A stretch of DNA of 64,000 nt, from NCBI RefSeq assembly GCF_021404465.1, contig NZ_JABFTT010000004.1:305924-369923 (forward strand), read 5' to 3'. The position numbers and the translations under genes are program-made. Origin of the DNA: Billgrantia zhangzhouensis. Lineage in GTDB: Bacteria; Pseudomonadota; Gammaproteobacteria; Pseudomonadales; Halomonadaceae. Below are positions 38,577 to 48,813 of the stretch, in pieces; the first letter of the stretch is position 1, and each line of letters starts with the position of its first letter. The notes under the pieces were generated by a model. That model saw only the letters and a program-made list of their open reading frames with translations, searched no databases and was not told the origin of the DNA.

Positions 38577-39148
38577 CGGTTGAGTTTCTGCACCCGCTCG
38601 GAAGGGGTGATGATCTCGGTGATACGGATACCGTACTTGTCGTCGACCACGACCACCTCGCCCTGGGCAATCAGGTAACCGTTGATCAGGATGTCCATCG
38701 GTTCACCGGCCAGACCGTCGAGCTCGATGACCGAGCCCTGCGCCAGCTCCAGCAACTGCTTGATGGTCAGCTTGGTGCGGCCCAGTTCCACGGTCAGTTT
38801 GACCGGAATGTCCATGATCATCTCGAGGTCGCGCGGAGCACCGCCCTCGCTGCCTCTGTCGAGAGGACGAAATACGCGATCGCCGGCGGATTGGGGCGCA
38901 GAGGCTTGAGCACTGGCTGCCGGTGCTTCATCCGCTGCCGCTTCGACCGCCTCCTGCTCGGCCAGGGCTTCCGCCCAGGGGTCGTCGTCGCTTCCCTCGC
39001 TTGCCGTTGCCTCGGCAGCTTCCTGCTCGGCCATGGCCTCGGCCCAGGGGTCGTCGTCGGCAGTGGCGTCGCTGTTCTCCTGCTCGGACATGGCGGCGGC
39101 CCAATCGTCGTCGGAAACGTTCTGATCGGGTTTCTTGGGATCAGTCAT
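38573..39148 (-). CDS. fliN: Flagellar motor switch protein FliN with repeated acidic N-terminus
   Basis: C-ring subunit involved in switching. The C-terminal SpoA domain (about 105-190) has DIPVKLTVELGRTKLTIKQL, GSVIELDGLAGEPMDILING and GIRITEIITPSERV, all typical. From the ATG at 39148 it is 191 residues, longer than E. coli FliN (137). The extra length is an acidic N-terminal tail with three imperfect repeats of DDDPWAEAMAEQEA type. It overlaps fliM by 8 bases. Confidence 0.94.
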   Translation of the reverse strand: MTDPKKPDQNVSDDDWAAAMSEQENSDATADDDPWAEAMAEQEAAEATASEGSDDDPWAEALAEQEAVEAAADEAPAASAQASAPQSAGDRVFRPLDRGSEGGAPRDLEMIMDIPVKLTVELGRTKLTIKQLLELAQGSVIELDGLAGEPMDILINGYLIAQGEVVVVDDKYGIRITEIITPSERVQKLNR

Positions 39149-40187
39149 GCTTGGATTCCTTGGCTTGAGGCGCTGCGCCCTTGATGAAGGCGTCCTTCGA
39201 CACCGGGTTCTGTGCACCGTGGTCGATGATGCGGATGACACGCAGAGCGCGCTGTTCGTGCTGGCTGCCGTAGTCGCACTCCATCACTGGTACGCCGTCG
39301 ACGCTGGCGGTGACCGTCTCGGGCAATTCGAGAGGGAGTACGTCACCCACCTTGAGCGCCATGACATGGGCGATACGGGTAGGGATGTCGGCAAAGTTGG
39401 CGATCAGTTCCACCTCGGAGCGGCGAATCTCACCGGCCATTCGCTTGGTCCAGGAGCCGTCCTGGTCGTGATGATGATCGCTGAGCGGGTTGGCCAGCAG
39501 GTCGCGCAGCGGCTCGATCATCGAATAGGGAATGCAGATCTGGAAGCTGCTGGAGAGATTGCCGACTTCGATGTTGAAGTTCGTGTTCACCACGATCTCG
39601 TTGGGCGAGTTGGTGATATTGGCGAACTTCGCTTGCATCTCAGAACGCAGGTAACCGATCTGCAGTGGATACACCGACTTCCACGATTCCTCGTAGGCGT
39701 CGATGGCAAGGTTCAGCAGGCGCTGGATGATACGCTGCTCTGTATTGGTGAACTCGCGGCCTTCCGACTTGGTCAGGAAGCGTCCATCGCCGCCGAACAG
39801 GTTGTCGACGACCATGAAGACCAGGTTCGGCGGAAACACGATCAGCGCCGAGCCGCGCAGTGGCTTCATGCCGATGATGTTGATGTTGGTCGGTACCGGA
39901 ACGTTGCGCGAGAACTCGCTGTAGCTCAGGTAGCGTACCGAGTCGATGGTGATGTCGGCACTACGGCGCAGCAAATTGAACAGCCCCATGCGGAAGTGCC
40001 GCGCGAAGCGTTCGTTGATGATATCCAACGCCTGCAGGCGCTCGCGGATGACGCGATGCTGGGTCGCCGGGTCATAAGGGCGTACGCGTGAGTCGCCGTC
40101 GTTGCGTGCAACGGGCTCGTCATCGCCGCTGACGCCCTTGAGCAGGGCGTCGATTTCATCCTGTGACAACAGATCGTCTTGGGACAT
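39141..40187 (-). CDS. fliM: Flagellar motor switch protein FliM
   Basis: C-ring subunit that binds phosphorylated CheY. The N-terminal CheY-binding peptide LLSQDEIDALLKGV (residues 5-18) is intact, followed by the CheC-like middle domain and a C-terminal SpoA domain (about 265-335). 348 residues, normal. Confidence 0.96.
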   Translation of the reverse strand: MSQDDLLSQDEIDALLKGVSGDDEPVARNDGDSRVRPYDPATQHRVIRERLQALDIINERFARHFRMGLFNLLRRSADITIDSVRYLSYSEFSRNVPVPTNINIIGMKPLRGSALIVFPPNLVFMVVDNLFGGDGRFLTKSEGREFTNTEQRIIQRLLNLAIDAYEESWKSVYPLQIGYLRSEMQAKFANITNSPNEIVVNTNFNIEVGNLSSSFQICIPYSMIEPLRDLLANPLSDHHHDQDGSWTKRMAGEIRRSEVELIANFADIPTRIAHVMALKVGDVLPLELPETVTASVDGVPVMECDYGSQHEQRALRVIRIIDHGAQNPVSKDAFIKGAAPQAKESKHD

Positions 40188-40205
40188 GGTCGCCAGGGCA
40201 CCCGG

Positions 40206-40679
40206 TTATTGCACGATGAACTCGGTGAACAGCACGTCCCGGATATCCAGGGGCGGCTGCGGCTCGGTCAGCGGATCGGCCAGCGTGGCGATGACCTCGT
40301 CGCTCAAGCGACGCTTGCCTTCCGGCGTGGTCAGCTCATTGGCACGCTTGCCCGAGAACAGCATCAGCAGGCGACTGCGCACCTGGGGCATGTGTTCGGC
40401 AAGAATCTCGTGCGTTTCGTCGTTGCCCACTCTCAGGGAAATACCTGTATAGAGCAGGCGTGAGCCGAAATTATCGTCGGCGAGATTGACCGTGAACGGA
40501 TCGATCTTGACGAAGATCGGTGCCTGGCGCTGAAGCTGCTGGGTCTGGACGCTGCCTTCACCGCTGCTACGGTCGTTCATGACCATGTAGATGGCTGCTC
40601 CGGCAGCTGCCGTGGAGAGCAGTACCAGCAGAATCATCAGCCACAGGAGCTTGGAGGAGCCACCCGTCGATTTCGCCAT
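40206..40679 (-). CDS. fliL: Flagellar basal body protein FliL
   Basis: Single-pass membrane protein around the stator that strengthens motor torque. A helix at about residues 12-33 (LWLMILLVLLSTAAAGAAIY) is followed by a periplasmic SPFH-like domain. 157 residues. It starts the fliLMNOPQR part, 18 bp before fliM; a 110-bp gap separates it from fliK. Confidence 0.93.
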   Translation of the reverse strand: MAKSTGGSSKLLWLMILLVLLSTAAAGAAIYMVMNDRSSGEGSVQTQQLQRQAPIFVKIDPFTVNLADDNFGSRLLYTGISLRVGNDETHEILAEHMPQVRSRLLMLFSGKRANELTTPEGKRRLSDEVIATLADPLTEPQPPLDIRDVLFTEFIVQ

Positions 40680-40789
40680 TGCCTTGCCTATTATGTGTGA
40701 ATCAGCTATTGGAGAGCATTATGTCGGAGTCGCGCGGCGCCTGATGACAGGAACAAGCCGCGCGAAAGGGGCTATCTTGGCTTTTTGTC

Positions 40790-42034
40790 TCAAGCATAAA
40801 GATTCACCCGGCCATCCAGCGGCAGCGTAACGGAGGAGGGCGTCATGCCACTCTCTTCCATGCCCGGCAGTGCTGCTGCCTCGTCATCTTGGAATGAACC
40901 GCCCTGGCCGCGCTGACCGTCATTGCCGGCAAATGCCTGGGCGTCCTGTCGATGCTGTTCACCCACCGAGGTTTCACCCAGGCTAATGCCTTGTTCGGCA
41001 AGCGCCTCGCGCAGCTGCGGGATGGCCTGTTCCAGTACCTGGCGGACCTGGGCATGGGCGGACAGGAACTGGGCCTGGGCGCCCTGTTCGGTCATCTTGA
41101 GCGTTACCGAAAGCGGCCCCAGCTCGGCCGGGTTCAAGCGCATCTCGACCTGCTGCTCGCCACCGTGGCGAGCGAACTGCACCAGTTGCTGGCCGAGTTG
41201 GTTGGGCCAGGCCGGGCTCTGCAGCGGAGCGGTAAGGCTGGCCTGAGTGGACGGCTGCTGAACTGCTTGGCCCGGCATGCCGGCCGTGGTAGAGGCGTTG
41301 ACGCCCGGCTGTGTCATGGAGGCAGCCTCCGGCACGAAGCCGCCGCGTGGCTGATCGGTCGCCCCCGTGCGGAGGTTGGGGGCGCCGGACTGAGACTTGG
41401 CGAATACGCTTGCCGGATCGATGGCGCGTGACACGCCGTTCGAGTTGCGCTCGGCATCGGCGCTGTCGGCATCAGCGGCCGAGCCGGCATTTCCCAGTTG
41501 GGCCGCGAGCGGATTGCCGGGAGCGGCTGCCTTGAGTGCGGCAGGCGTGTCAAGTCGTGCCGTGCCCGGCGTCGGAAGAGGCTCCGCAGGGCGCAAAGCA
41601 GCGGCCCGGGCGGCTGCCTGAGGCTGCTCGGCGAGTTCGGTGGCCACTTCGTCAGTGGGCAGAGTCGCTTCTTGCTCGGGTAACGGCTGCGAGTCGATCA
41701 CGACCGGCTCCTGCTGGGAATTGCCCTCGATCAGTGCGAGCCGCGCCATGATCTCGCTCAACTCGGCGTTGGGCAGGGCAGACTCGGCCTCGCCGTCGAG
41801 TTGCTGGCCGGCGTTGGCGTTCAGTGCCTGCAGGAGTGCCTGTTGTGCCGCCATGGTATGCGGCAGCACCTGTCCAGACATGCCGGCGAATGAAGGGGGT
41901 AGCGCGGCGCCATCCGCCTGGCCGCTCTGGCCCGCCTGGCTCAAGGCCAGGGCGAATTGACCTTGGCTAGCGCTGGATTCCGGCTTGCCCGAAAGCTGGG
42001 GCGGCAGGGCGGACAGGATCATATGGATATTCAT
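40790..42034 (-). CDS. fliK: Hook-length control protein FliK
   Basis: Secreted molecular ruler that switches export from hook to filament substrates. The N-terminal two thirds is low-complexity, Gln/Ala/Pro-rich. The conserved C-terminal domain has EQQVEMRLNPAELGPLSVTL and LEQAIPQLREALAEQGISL (about residues 285-345). 414 residues from the ATG at 42034, which has an AGGAGA site; an upstream start at 42064 would overlap fliJ. Confidence 0.93.
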   Translation of the reverse strand: MNIHMILSALPPQLSGKPESSASQGQFALALSQAGQSGQADGAALPPSFAGMSGQVLPHTMAAQQALLQALNANAGQQLDGEAESALPNAELSEIMARLALIEGNSQQEPVVIDSQPLPEQEATLPTDEVATELAEQPQAAARAAALRPAEPLPTPGTARLDTPAALKAAAPGNPLAAQLGNAGSAADADSADAERNSNGVSRAIDPASVFAKSQSGAPNLRTGATDQPRGGFVPEAASMTQPGVNASTTAGMPGQAVQQPSTQASLTAPLQSPAWPNQLGQQLVQFARHGGEQQVEMRLNPAELGPLSVTLKMTEQGAQAQFLSAHAQVRQVLEQAIPQLREALAEQGISLGETSVGEQHRQDAQAFAGNDGQRGQGGSFQDDEAAALPGMEESGMTPSSVTLPLDGRVNLYA

Positions 42035-42053
42035 AGGGGTCTCCTCTACCGGA

Positions 42054-42509
42054 TCACAGTGCATGTCCGGCGCGCTGGCGCAGTAGCCGCCCGGCCGTCA
42101 TCTCGTCATTGATACGTTGTTCGCGGCGTGCCTCCAGGCGTCGCCGCTCGGCATCCCGGCGCGATACCAGCGTATCGAAGGCCGAGAGCCGTTGCTGTTC
42201 CTGCTGCCACTGTTGCTGGCTCTGTGCGACCCGTTGGCGTTGCGCATCGAGCGCCTGATGGGCGCGCTGCAAGGCTGCATCCAGCGAGGAAAGGAACTGC
42301 TGATAGTTGTGCATGCTGGCCGGATCGATGCCTTCGCGCATGGCCTGCTGAAGGCGTTCGGCATACTCGAGTCGGTAATGGTTGAGCGCCTCGAGCTGAG
42401 AGGCCGCCTGGCGTTCGCTCTGGCGTTCGCCGGCCAGCAATTGGCCGGCCTGGTCGCGCGCATCGCGTGCCAGGTCGCTCAGCATGGCGAGTTGTGACGA
42501 TGCACTCAT
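42054..42509 (-). CDS. fliJ: Flagellar export protein FliJ
   Basis: Coiled-coil stalk of the FliI ATPase that links it to FlhA. 151 residues, nearly all helical with heptads; the pattern [17 protein letters not shown] and [20 protein letters not shown] fits FliJ. The start overlaps the fliI stop by four bases. Confidence 0.9.
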   Translation of the reverse strand: MSASSQLAMLSDLARDARDQAGQLLAGERQSERQAASQLEALNHYRLEYAERLQQAMREGIDPASMHNYQQFLSSLDAALQRAHQALDAQRQRVAQSQQQWQQEQQRLSAFDTLVSRRDAERRRLEARREQRINDEMTAGRLLRQRAGHAL

Positions 42510-43906
42510 TGCCTGACTCCTAGGGTCTCTGCAAGAAGCTGGCGGGAGGCCTCGATCGAGGCGTTTTCGTTCATGCCCTGCTGGAGGAAGCCTTCCAACT
42601 GGGGATAGCGCTGCACGGCCTCGTCCAGTTGTGGATCATGCCCCGGGCTATAGGCACCGACGCTGATCAGGTCGCGATTGCGCTGGTAGCGCGAGAACAA
42701 GCGCTTGAACGCCTGGGTCATGTTCAGTTGCCGGTCGTCGATGATGTGGGTCATCACGCGGCTGATCGAAGCCTCGATGTCGATGGCCGGATAATGGCCG
42801 GCCTCAGCCAGGGTCCGTGACAGTACGATGTGACCGTCAAGGATGGCGCGGGCCGAATCGGCAATGGGATCCTGCTGGTCGTCGCCTTCGGTCAGCACGG
42901 TATAGAACGCCGTGATCGAACCGTGGCCACGCTCGGCATTGCCGGCGCGCTCCACCAGGCTCGGGAGTTTGGCGAACACTGAGGGCGGGTAGCCCTTGGT
43001 GGCCGGAGGCTCGCCGATGGCCAGGGCAATCTCGCGTTGGGCCATGGCGTAGCGGGTCAGCGAATCCATGATCAGCAGTACGTTCTTGCCCTGGTCGCGA
43101 TAGCCTTCGGCCAGGCGCGTGGCGTAGGCGGCGCCCTGCAGGCGCTGCAGCGGTGAGGTGTCGGCCGGAGCCGCCACTACCACGGCGCGGCGACGGCCTT
43201 CCGGACCCAGGATATTGTCGATGAAGTCCTGCACTTCGCGGCCACGTTCGCCAATCAGCCCTACCACGATGACGTCAGCGCCGGTGTAGCGAGCCATCAT
43301 GCCCAGCAGTACCGATTTACCCACGCCGGAGCCGGCGAACAGCCCCATGCGTTGGCCGCGGCCAACGCTGAGCAGGGCATTGATGGCACGAATGCCGACA
43401 TCGATCTGCTCGTTGATCGGTGCCCGTTTCAGCGGGTTCAGCGGCGGAGTGGAGAGGGGCGAGCGCGGCGCGCTGTCCAGTGGGCCAAGGCCATCCAGCG
43501 GCTCGCCGTTGCCATCGACCACGCGGCCCAGCAATGACTCGCCGAGCGGGAAGCGTCGGGCGGCGTGATCCGGGCCGTCGCCAAGCGGAAAGACCCGGGC
43601 TCCGGGCATCAGGCCGCTGATCTCCGAGAGCGGCATCAGCAGCAGTCGTTCGCCGTTGAAGCCGACCACCTCGGCTTCGGCAAAGCGCGGCGGTTCGTTG
43701 CCGCCGGGGGCGAGCAGTTCGATACGGCAGGCGTTACCCAGTGCCACGCGCAGGCCGACGGCTTCTATCACCATGCCGGTGGCGCGCAGTACACGGCCGC
43801 TGGTGCGATAGCCGGGCACCGTCTCCACGCGTTCACGGACACGCCGCAGCGTTTGCTGCCAGCGTGTCCGGTGCGCGTTGGGTGTCGGGGCTGCGGCGTC
43901 GATCAT
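42506..43906 (-). CDS. fliI: Flagellum-specific ATPase FliI
   Basis: F1-beta-like ATPase powering substrate delivery. Walker A AGSGVGKS is at residues 191-198, Walker [19 protein letters not shown] near 275, and [12 protein letters not shown] between them. 466 residues. It lies between fliH and fliJ. Confidence 0.97.
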   Translation of the reverse strand: MIDAAAPTPNAHRTRWQQTLRRVRERVETVPGYRTSGRVLRATGMVIEAVGLRVALGNACRIELLAPGGNEPPRFAEAEVVGFNGERLLLMPLSEISGLMPGARVFPLGDGPDHAARRFPLGESLLGRVVDGNGEPLDGLGPLDSAPRSPLSTPPLNPLKRAPINEQIDVGIRAINALLSVGRGQRMGLFAGSGVGKSVLLGMMARYTGADVIVVGLIGERGREVQDFIDNILGPEGRRRAVVVAAPADTSPLQRLQGAAYATRLAEGYRDQGKNVLLIMDSLTRYAMAQREIALAIGEPPATKGYPPSVFAKLPSLVERAGNAERGHGSITAFYTVLTEGDDQQDPIADSARAILDGHIVLSRTLAEAGHYPAIDIEASISRVMTHIIDDRQLNMTQAFKRLFSRYQRNRDLISVGAYSPGHDPQLDEAVQRYPQLEGFLQQGMNENASIEASRQLLAETLGVRQ

Positions 43907-43921
43907 GTCCGTGCCTCGCTG

Positions 43922-44671
43922 CTAGTCGTCGTTGCCGTCATCGGCGGGGGGCGCCGAATGTCGTCTTCTGACCTGCGCCTTCACTGCCTGCCAACGGGTT
44001 TCCCAAGTGGCGTCCAGTTCGCCATTGGCGCTCGTCACCCGGCAGCCGCCACGCGTGAGCTGAGCGTCGGGCTGCAGCTTCCAGCCGGCCGCCGCCAACT
44101 CGGTACCCAGGTGCTCCTCGACCAGCTTGTGATCCTGGGGGTGCAGCCACAGCCGCTGCTGGCCGACCAGCGGGGGCTCGGTGTGCAGCAGCGCCTTGAC
44201 CAGCTCCAGTACCTGACGCGGCCGTGCCTTGAGCGCTTCGCCAGCCAATTGATGGCCGGCTGCAAGGGCCAGTTCCACCAGGTCGGTGGCGATCTCGCCG
44301 TCGAGCTGCTCCAGTGCGCTGGCAAAACGTTCGGCTAGCGGAGCCAGTGGTTTTACGGTTTCGTGAACCTGCCGCTCGAGCTCGCGCTGGGCTTCCTGAC
44401 GGCCTTCTTCGAGGCCCTGGGCATGGCCTTCACTACGGCCGCTCTCGAAGCCGGCCCGATAGCCTTCTTCGCGCGCCTCTTCCATGACGCGCTCACGCAG
44501 CGCCTTCAACTCTGCTTGGCGCTGGAACTGCTCACGACGCCTGGCCTGCACGGCGGGATCCTGCTGGGGAGCCGCCGTACGCTCGCCCGCTGCCTCGCTA
44601 TGCAGCTCGCCCATTTGCCAGCGCTGCCAGGGCGCATGACGAGCGGACGAGGAGGGCACATGCTCAGACAT
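43922..44671 (-). CDS. fliH: Flagellar assembly protein FliH
   Basis: Stator-like regulator that inhibits FliI and tethers it to the C ring. The middle has the GxxxG-type glycine repeat region (EEGYRAGFESGRSEGHAQGL) typical of FliH. About 249 residues from the ATG at 44671; a GTG at 44686 is possible. It overlaps fliG by 8 bases. Confidence 0.93.
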   Translation of the reverse strand: MSEHVPSSSARHAPWQRWQMGELHSEAAGERTAAPQQDPAVQARRREQFQRQAELKALRERVMEEAREEGYRAGFESGRSEGHAQGLEEGRQEAQRELERQVHETVKPLAPLAERFASALEQLDGEIATDLVELALAAGHQLAGEALKARPRQVLELVKALLHTEPPLVGQQRLWLHPQDHKLVEEHLGTELAAAGWKLQPDAQLTRGGCRVTSANGELDATWETRWQAVKAQVRRRHSAPPADDGNDD

Positions 44672-45668
44672 AGGTATCGTCCCCACCGCTCAGCACGATC
44701 TCGCCGGAATCCGCCAGGCGGCGCACCACCTGCAGAATGGACTTCTGCTCGGCTTCCACCTGGGAGACGCGGATCGGACCACGGGCCTCCATGTCCTCGC
44801 GCATGAGGTCGGCAGCACGCCGCGACATGTTGCGCAGGAACTTCTCCATGAGCCCTTCGGGCGCTCCCTTGAGTGCCACCACCAGCGAATTGGTGTCGAT
44901 CTCCTTGAGCACCAGTTGAATGCTGCGGTCGTCCAGGTCCATGAGGTTCTCGAACAGGAACATCTCGTCGATGATCTTCTGTGCCAGATCCTCGCTGTGG
45001 GCGCGTACCGTCTCGATGGCGGTCTCCTCCAGGGAGGAGTTCATCAGGTTGAGGATCTCGGCCGCGGTTCTCACGCCGCCCATCTTGCTGCGCTTGAGGT
45101 TCTGGCCGTCGAGCATGCCGGAGAGCACCTCGGTGAGTTCCTGCAGGGCGGCCGGTTGCACGCCGCTGAAGGTTGCGATGCGCAGCACCACGTCGTTGCG
45201 CAGCTTGTCGTCGAACAGCTCCAGGATGTCGGCGGCCTGGTGGCGTTCCAGGTGGACCAGGATGGTGGCAATGATCTGCGGATGCTCGTCGCGGATCAGC
45301 TCGGCTACCATGGAGGCTTCCATCAGGTTCAGCGAGTCGATGCCGCTACTGCTGCCGGTGGACTCCAGGATGTCCTCGATCAGGCTGGTGGCACGCTCGC
45401 TGCCCAGCGCCTTGGTCAGCACCGAACGGATGTGCTCGCTGGAATTGAGGTTGAGCGCGATGAACTCCTCGGTCTCGCGATGGAACTCCAGCAGCACCTG
45501 CTGCATGTCCTCGTGGGACACCTGCGCCATCTCGGACATTTCCATGCTCAGCTGCTGGATTTCCTTGGGGGCCAGGAACTTGAACACCTCGGCGGCGCTG
45601 TCTTCGTCGAGGGCCAGCATCAGGATGGCGCTGCGGCGCAGGCCGCTCATGGTCTTGGCACTACTCAT
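44664..45668 (-). CDS. fliG: Flagellar motor switch protein FliG
   Basis: C-ring protein that touches the stator and MS ring. 334 residues with N, middle (DEHPQIIATILVHLERHQAA, containing the EHPQ motif) and C domains (the torque helix near DLDDRSIQLVLKEIDT). It overlaps fliF by 8 bases. Confidence 0.97.
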   Translation of the reverse strand: MSSAKTMSGLRRSAILMLALDEDSAAEVFKFLAPKEIQQLSMEMSEMAQVSHEDMQQVLLEFHRETEEFIALNLNSSEHIRSVLTKALGSERATSLIEDILESTGSSSGIDSLNLMEASMVAELIRDEHPQIIATILVHLERHQAADILELFDDKLRNDVVLRIATFSGVQPAALQELTEVLSGMLDGQNLKRSKMGGVRTAAEILNLMNSSLEETAIETVRAHSEDLAQKIIDEMFLFENLMDLDDRSIQLVLKEIDTNSLVVALKGAPEGLMEKFLRNMSRRAADLMREDMEARGPIRVSQVEAEQKSILQVVRRLADSGEIVLSGGDDTYV

Positions 45669-47403
45669 GCTTGTTCATCCAGTTGCGGACGATCATGGCG
45701 ATCATGCGCGGATCCTCCTGAGCCATCTCGCGCAGATCGGCGAGATGATCTTCGTAGGCGGAGGAGCGGCGTTTGCGCTTCGGTTTCTGGTATGGACGCA
45801 GTTCGTCGTCTTCATCGCCGGCCGCTTGCAGCTCACCCTCGGTCGGCTCGTTGTCGTCACCCACGCGGACCTGCAGGCCGGTACCGGGCGCGGCGGCCAT
45901 CACGGGGCGCTCGGTATGGCGCTTGATCAACGGGCGCAGGACCAGCAGGTAACCCAACAGGATACCCAGTGCCACCAGCAGGTAGCGGCCAATGGTGAGC
46001 GCCAATTGATGGATTTCCGGTGACTGCCACCATTCGAGCTCTTCGGTTTCGTCGACTGCGCGGCTGAACGGGCTGTTGACGACCTCTATCTCGTCGCCAC
46101 GCGCTTGCGAGAAGCCGATCGCTTGGCGCACCAGCCGCTCGATCTGGGCAATCTCGGTCGCGCTGAGCGGAACGCGCTGCCACTCGCCCTCTTCGTCGCG
46201 TTCCTCGCGATAGTCGACCACCACCGCAGCGGTCAGGCGCGTCACCTGGCCCTGGCGGTGCTGAATGTGCTGTACGTTGCGATCGACCTCATAATTGACG
46301 ACGTCGTCCTGGCGCAGGTTGTTAAGCGCCTGCAGGCTCTGCTGGGCCTCTTCGGTCAGCTCGCCTTCCTCGTCGGTAGGCAGTTCTTCGATGGGGGAGG
46401 GCGCGACGCCCGGCGGGGTGTTGCTCAATGCGCCGGGGATGCCCTGGGCCAGATCGTCGCCGCCGTTATAGGAAAGGCTCGACTGACGGCTACGTACGGC
46501 CGCTTCGTTGGGCGGTTGATTGGGGCCGAAACGCTCGGAGGTCTCCTCTCGGCGGGAGAAGTCGATCTGCGCGGCCACCTGGGCACTGATGTTCTCGCGG
46601 CCGAGGATCGGAGCCAGAATGTTCTCGATGCGTTGCTGAAAGGAGCGCTCGACCTCGGCGATATAGTCAAGTTGAGTGGCGTCCAGTCCGCGTCCCTGTG
46701 AGTTGGGCTGTGACAGCATGCGACCGCTCTGATCGACCACGGTGACATTCTCGGCGGACAGGTCCGGCACGCTGCTGGAAACCATGTGCACGATGGCGGC
46801 GACCTGGCCATCGCCGATGACCCGACCGGGTTCCAGGGTGACGATGATCGATGCCTTGGCAGGCTCGCGGTCGCGCACGAATACCGAGGAGCGCGCCATG
46901 GCCAGGTGCACCCGGGCGCGCGATACCGGGCCCAAGGACTCGATGGAGCGTGACAGTTCTCCTTCGAGGCCGCGCTGGAAGTTGACCTGCTCGGCGAACT
47001 GACTGATGCCGAAGGCCTGGTCGTCCATTACCTCGAAGCCGACGTTGCCGCCGCGCGGCAGGCCCTGCTCGGCCAGTTGCAGGCGCAGACTATGCACGGC
47101 ATTGCCCGGTACCAGTAGTGCGGTGCCGCCCTCGCTGAAGCGGTAGGGCACGCCCCGGCTCTCCAGTTCGCTGATGATGCGACCGCCGTCGGCTTCGGTG
47201 AGGTTGCTGTAAAGGACGCGGTACTCGGGGGCGCGCGCCCACATCAGCAAGGCCACCACGATCGCGATCATGGCGGCGCCACCGATCAGGATGGCGATCA
47301 GCGGGTTGCCGCGGAGCTGCTGCTGGAGTCGCTCGAACAGGGCCGCGGGAGGCGCGTTGTTGGTGGAGTCTTGACGCTCCTGCGTCGTGGCGCCGTTGCT
47401 CAT
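45661..47403 (-). CDS. fliF: Flagellar MS-ring protein FliF
   Basis: Forms the MS ring in the inner membrane, the first structure built. Helix 1 near residues 34-54 and helix 2 near 455-478 flank the periplasmic ring-building motifs, with YRVLYSNLTEADGGRI and ARVHLAMARSSVF. The C-terminal FliG-binding tail ends MIVRNWMNKHE. 580 residues. First gene of the 12-gene minus-strand operon running to fliR. Confidence 0.96.
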   Translation of the reverse strand: MSNGATTQERQDSTNNAPPAALFERLQQQLRGNPLIAILIGGAAMIAIVVALLMWARAPEYRVLYSNLTEADGGRIISELESRGVPYRFSEGGTALLVPGNAVHSLRLQLAEQGLPRGGNVGFEVMDDQAFGISQFAEQVNFQRGLEGELSRSIESLGPVSRARVHLAMARSSVFVRDREPAKASIIVTLEPGRVIGDGQVAAIVHMVSSSVPDLSAENVTVVDQSGRMLSQPNSQGRGLDATQLDYIAEVERSFQQRIENILAPILGRENISAQVAAQIDFSRREETSERFGPNQPPNEAAVRSRQSSLSYNGGDDLAQGIPGALSNTPPGVAPSPIEELPTDEEGELTEEAQQSLQALNNLRQDDVVNYEVDRNVQHIQHRQGQVTRLTAAVVVDYREERDEEGEWQRVPLSATEIAQIERLVRQAIGFSQARGDEIEVVNSPFSRAVDETEELEWWQSPEIHQLALTIGRYLLVALGILLGYLLVLRPLIKRHTERPVMAAAPGTGLQVRVGDDNEPTEGELQAAGDEDDELRPYQKPKRKRRSSAYEDHLADLREMAQEDPRMIAMIVRNWMNKHE

Positions 47404-47713
47404 GCGTCCCCCCGCAGGAGGGCGCCGCTGGCCGCATGGAAGATGTTGCTGGAAGATGGCATCGACTGCATCCGTTCACCGCGTTCTGGCTGCCCCAGGG
47501 GGCGCAACTGTGATGAACGCTATTATGCGAGCCGCCATCAAGTCCAAAGGCGGGAAAAGCCCTGTTTTTACCTTCCATTTGGTGGTTTGGTAAGTGGGTG
47601 TAAGCTGTTAGCCTTGCTCTACATTTCGCCGCAGCCCCGATGCGTGGGCCTCATCCGGCGAGCACGTAGCCAACGAGCCAGCCAAAGGGCGCAGATCAAA
47701 AAGGGCGTAGATC
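47404..47713. other. Divergent fliF-fliE intergenic region
   Basis: About 310 bases with no convincing gene. On the minus strand a weak sigma70-like pair, TTGGAC then 16 bases then TAATAG (about 47523-47550), could serve fliF. I could not find a clear sigma54 (GGCAC-N5-TTGC) or sigma28 site for either gene, although the region must hold both promoters. Confidence 0.4.
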
Positions 47714-48043
47714 ATGAGTTCACCCGCTATCCAGTCGGCACTGGCACAGATGCAGACCCTGGCTGCCCAGGCCGGTAGTCAGGTCGGCAAGGGGCAGCAG
47801 GTTTCCACGCAGGTGGGGCAGGGCGGCTTCGCCGGGGAGCTGCAGGCCTCGATTCAGCGTATCAACCGTCTGCAGCAGGCCTCCAGCGCCAAGGCCATGG
47901 CCTTTCAGGCGGGCGATCCCAATGTCGAGCTCAACGACGTCATGGTCGACATGCAGAAGTCCAGCGTGGCGTTCCAGATGGGTCTGCAGGTCAGGAATCG
48001 CCTGGTAAGCGCCTATCGCGATGTCATGAACATGCAGGTCTGA
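47714..48043 (+). CDS. fliE: MS ring-rod junction protein FliE
   Basis: Joins the MS ring to the rod and opens rod export. 109 residues; the C-terminal half PNVELNDVMVDMQKSSVAF and LVSAYRDVMNMQV is strongly conserved. Monocistronic, converging on flaG three bases later. Confidence 0.95.
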   Translation: MSSPAIQSALAQMQTLAAQAGSQVGKGQQVSTQVGQGGFAGELQASIQRINRLQQASSAKAMAFQAGDPNVELNDVMVDMQKSSVAFQMGLQVRNRLVSAYRDVMNMQV

Positions 48044-48046
48044 CCA

Positions 48047-48412
48047 TCACACCTTCAGGCTGATCAAGCTGCCCTGGAACTCATCCAGTCTTTCCGCGAT
48101 GGCCAGTACCTCCTCGGAGGGGATCTGGCGCAGCACGTCGCCCGTTTCCCGGTCCACGATCCGGGTGATGATCCGGGATGGATCGTTGAGCTCGAATTCC
48201 ACGCCGTACTGGCGCAGCACCTCATTGATTCGCTGAATCGGCTCTACCAAATCGGCCTGCCCCGGCGCTTGGCCATGGCTCGTGGCCTGGGCCAGTACGC
48301 TGCCGGCGGCTGGCAGCGAGGCCAGTACGGCTTCCTTGCGCTGGCGAGGTGTCAGGTCATGCAGTGCGGATGTGCTCAGGGCATTGGTGGCATCGGTCAG
48401 TGGCGAAGACAT
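48047..48412 (-). CDS. flaG: FlaG family flagellar protein
   Basis: FlaG proteins affect filament length in several bacteria, by an unclear mechanism. The C-terminal domain is typical: LRQYGVEFELNDPSRIITRI, then VDRETGDVLRQIPSEEVLAI. From the ATG at 48412 it has 121 residues. A sigma28 promoter 90 bases upstream rules out the earlier in-frame ATG at 48493, which would lie at the transcription start. FlaG usually sits between fliC and fliD; here it is separate. Confidence 0.88.
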   Translation of the reverse strand: MSSPLTDATNALSTSALHDLTPRQRKEAVLASLPAAGSVLAQATSHGQAPGQADLVEPIQRINEVLRQYGVEFELNDPSRIITRIVDRETGDVLRQIPSEEVLAIAERLDEFQGSLISLKV

Positions 48413-48499
48413 CGTCGAGTTTTCCTTATGTATGGCCTTGCTGAAGCTGATGCTCAGCATCTCACAAGGCTGCTTGCAGACAGCCTCTTCCATTAGGAG

Positions 48500-48526
48500 C
48501 TATCGGCAAGAGGGCGGCCGGCTTTA
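48500..48526 (-). promoter_or_regulatory. Sigma28 promoter of flaG
   Basis: On the minus strand: TAAAGCCG, 11 bases, GCCGATAG. The rest of the 400-bp flaG to CBS-gene gap (48413-48813) shows no other gene or clear site. Confidence 0.78.
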
Positions 48527-48813
48527 GCGTTTTGCATGAATTTTTTCTCGCGCTTCTCGATCTCGGGCGTCCCGCTTCGACGATTGCCTGCCACAGCAAA
48601 ACGCATCGCCCGATCCGCATGAACGCACAAGTGCCGAGCCTGCTCGTATCGTTTCTGCCTGAAGCGGCGCTTCATCGTACGATAACGATACGTTTTCCTG
48701 GCGCGGCCTGTTGTCGAAGCGTTGGTCGGATTCGCTAATCGTCTGGTGCAAAATGCGGCCAAACGGATAAGATGTCGTGACAGATTGGCTACATAGACAG
48801 CCAGTGAGGCGAC

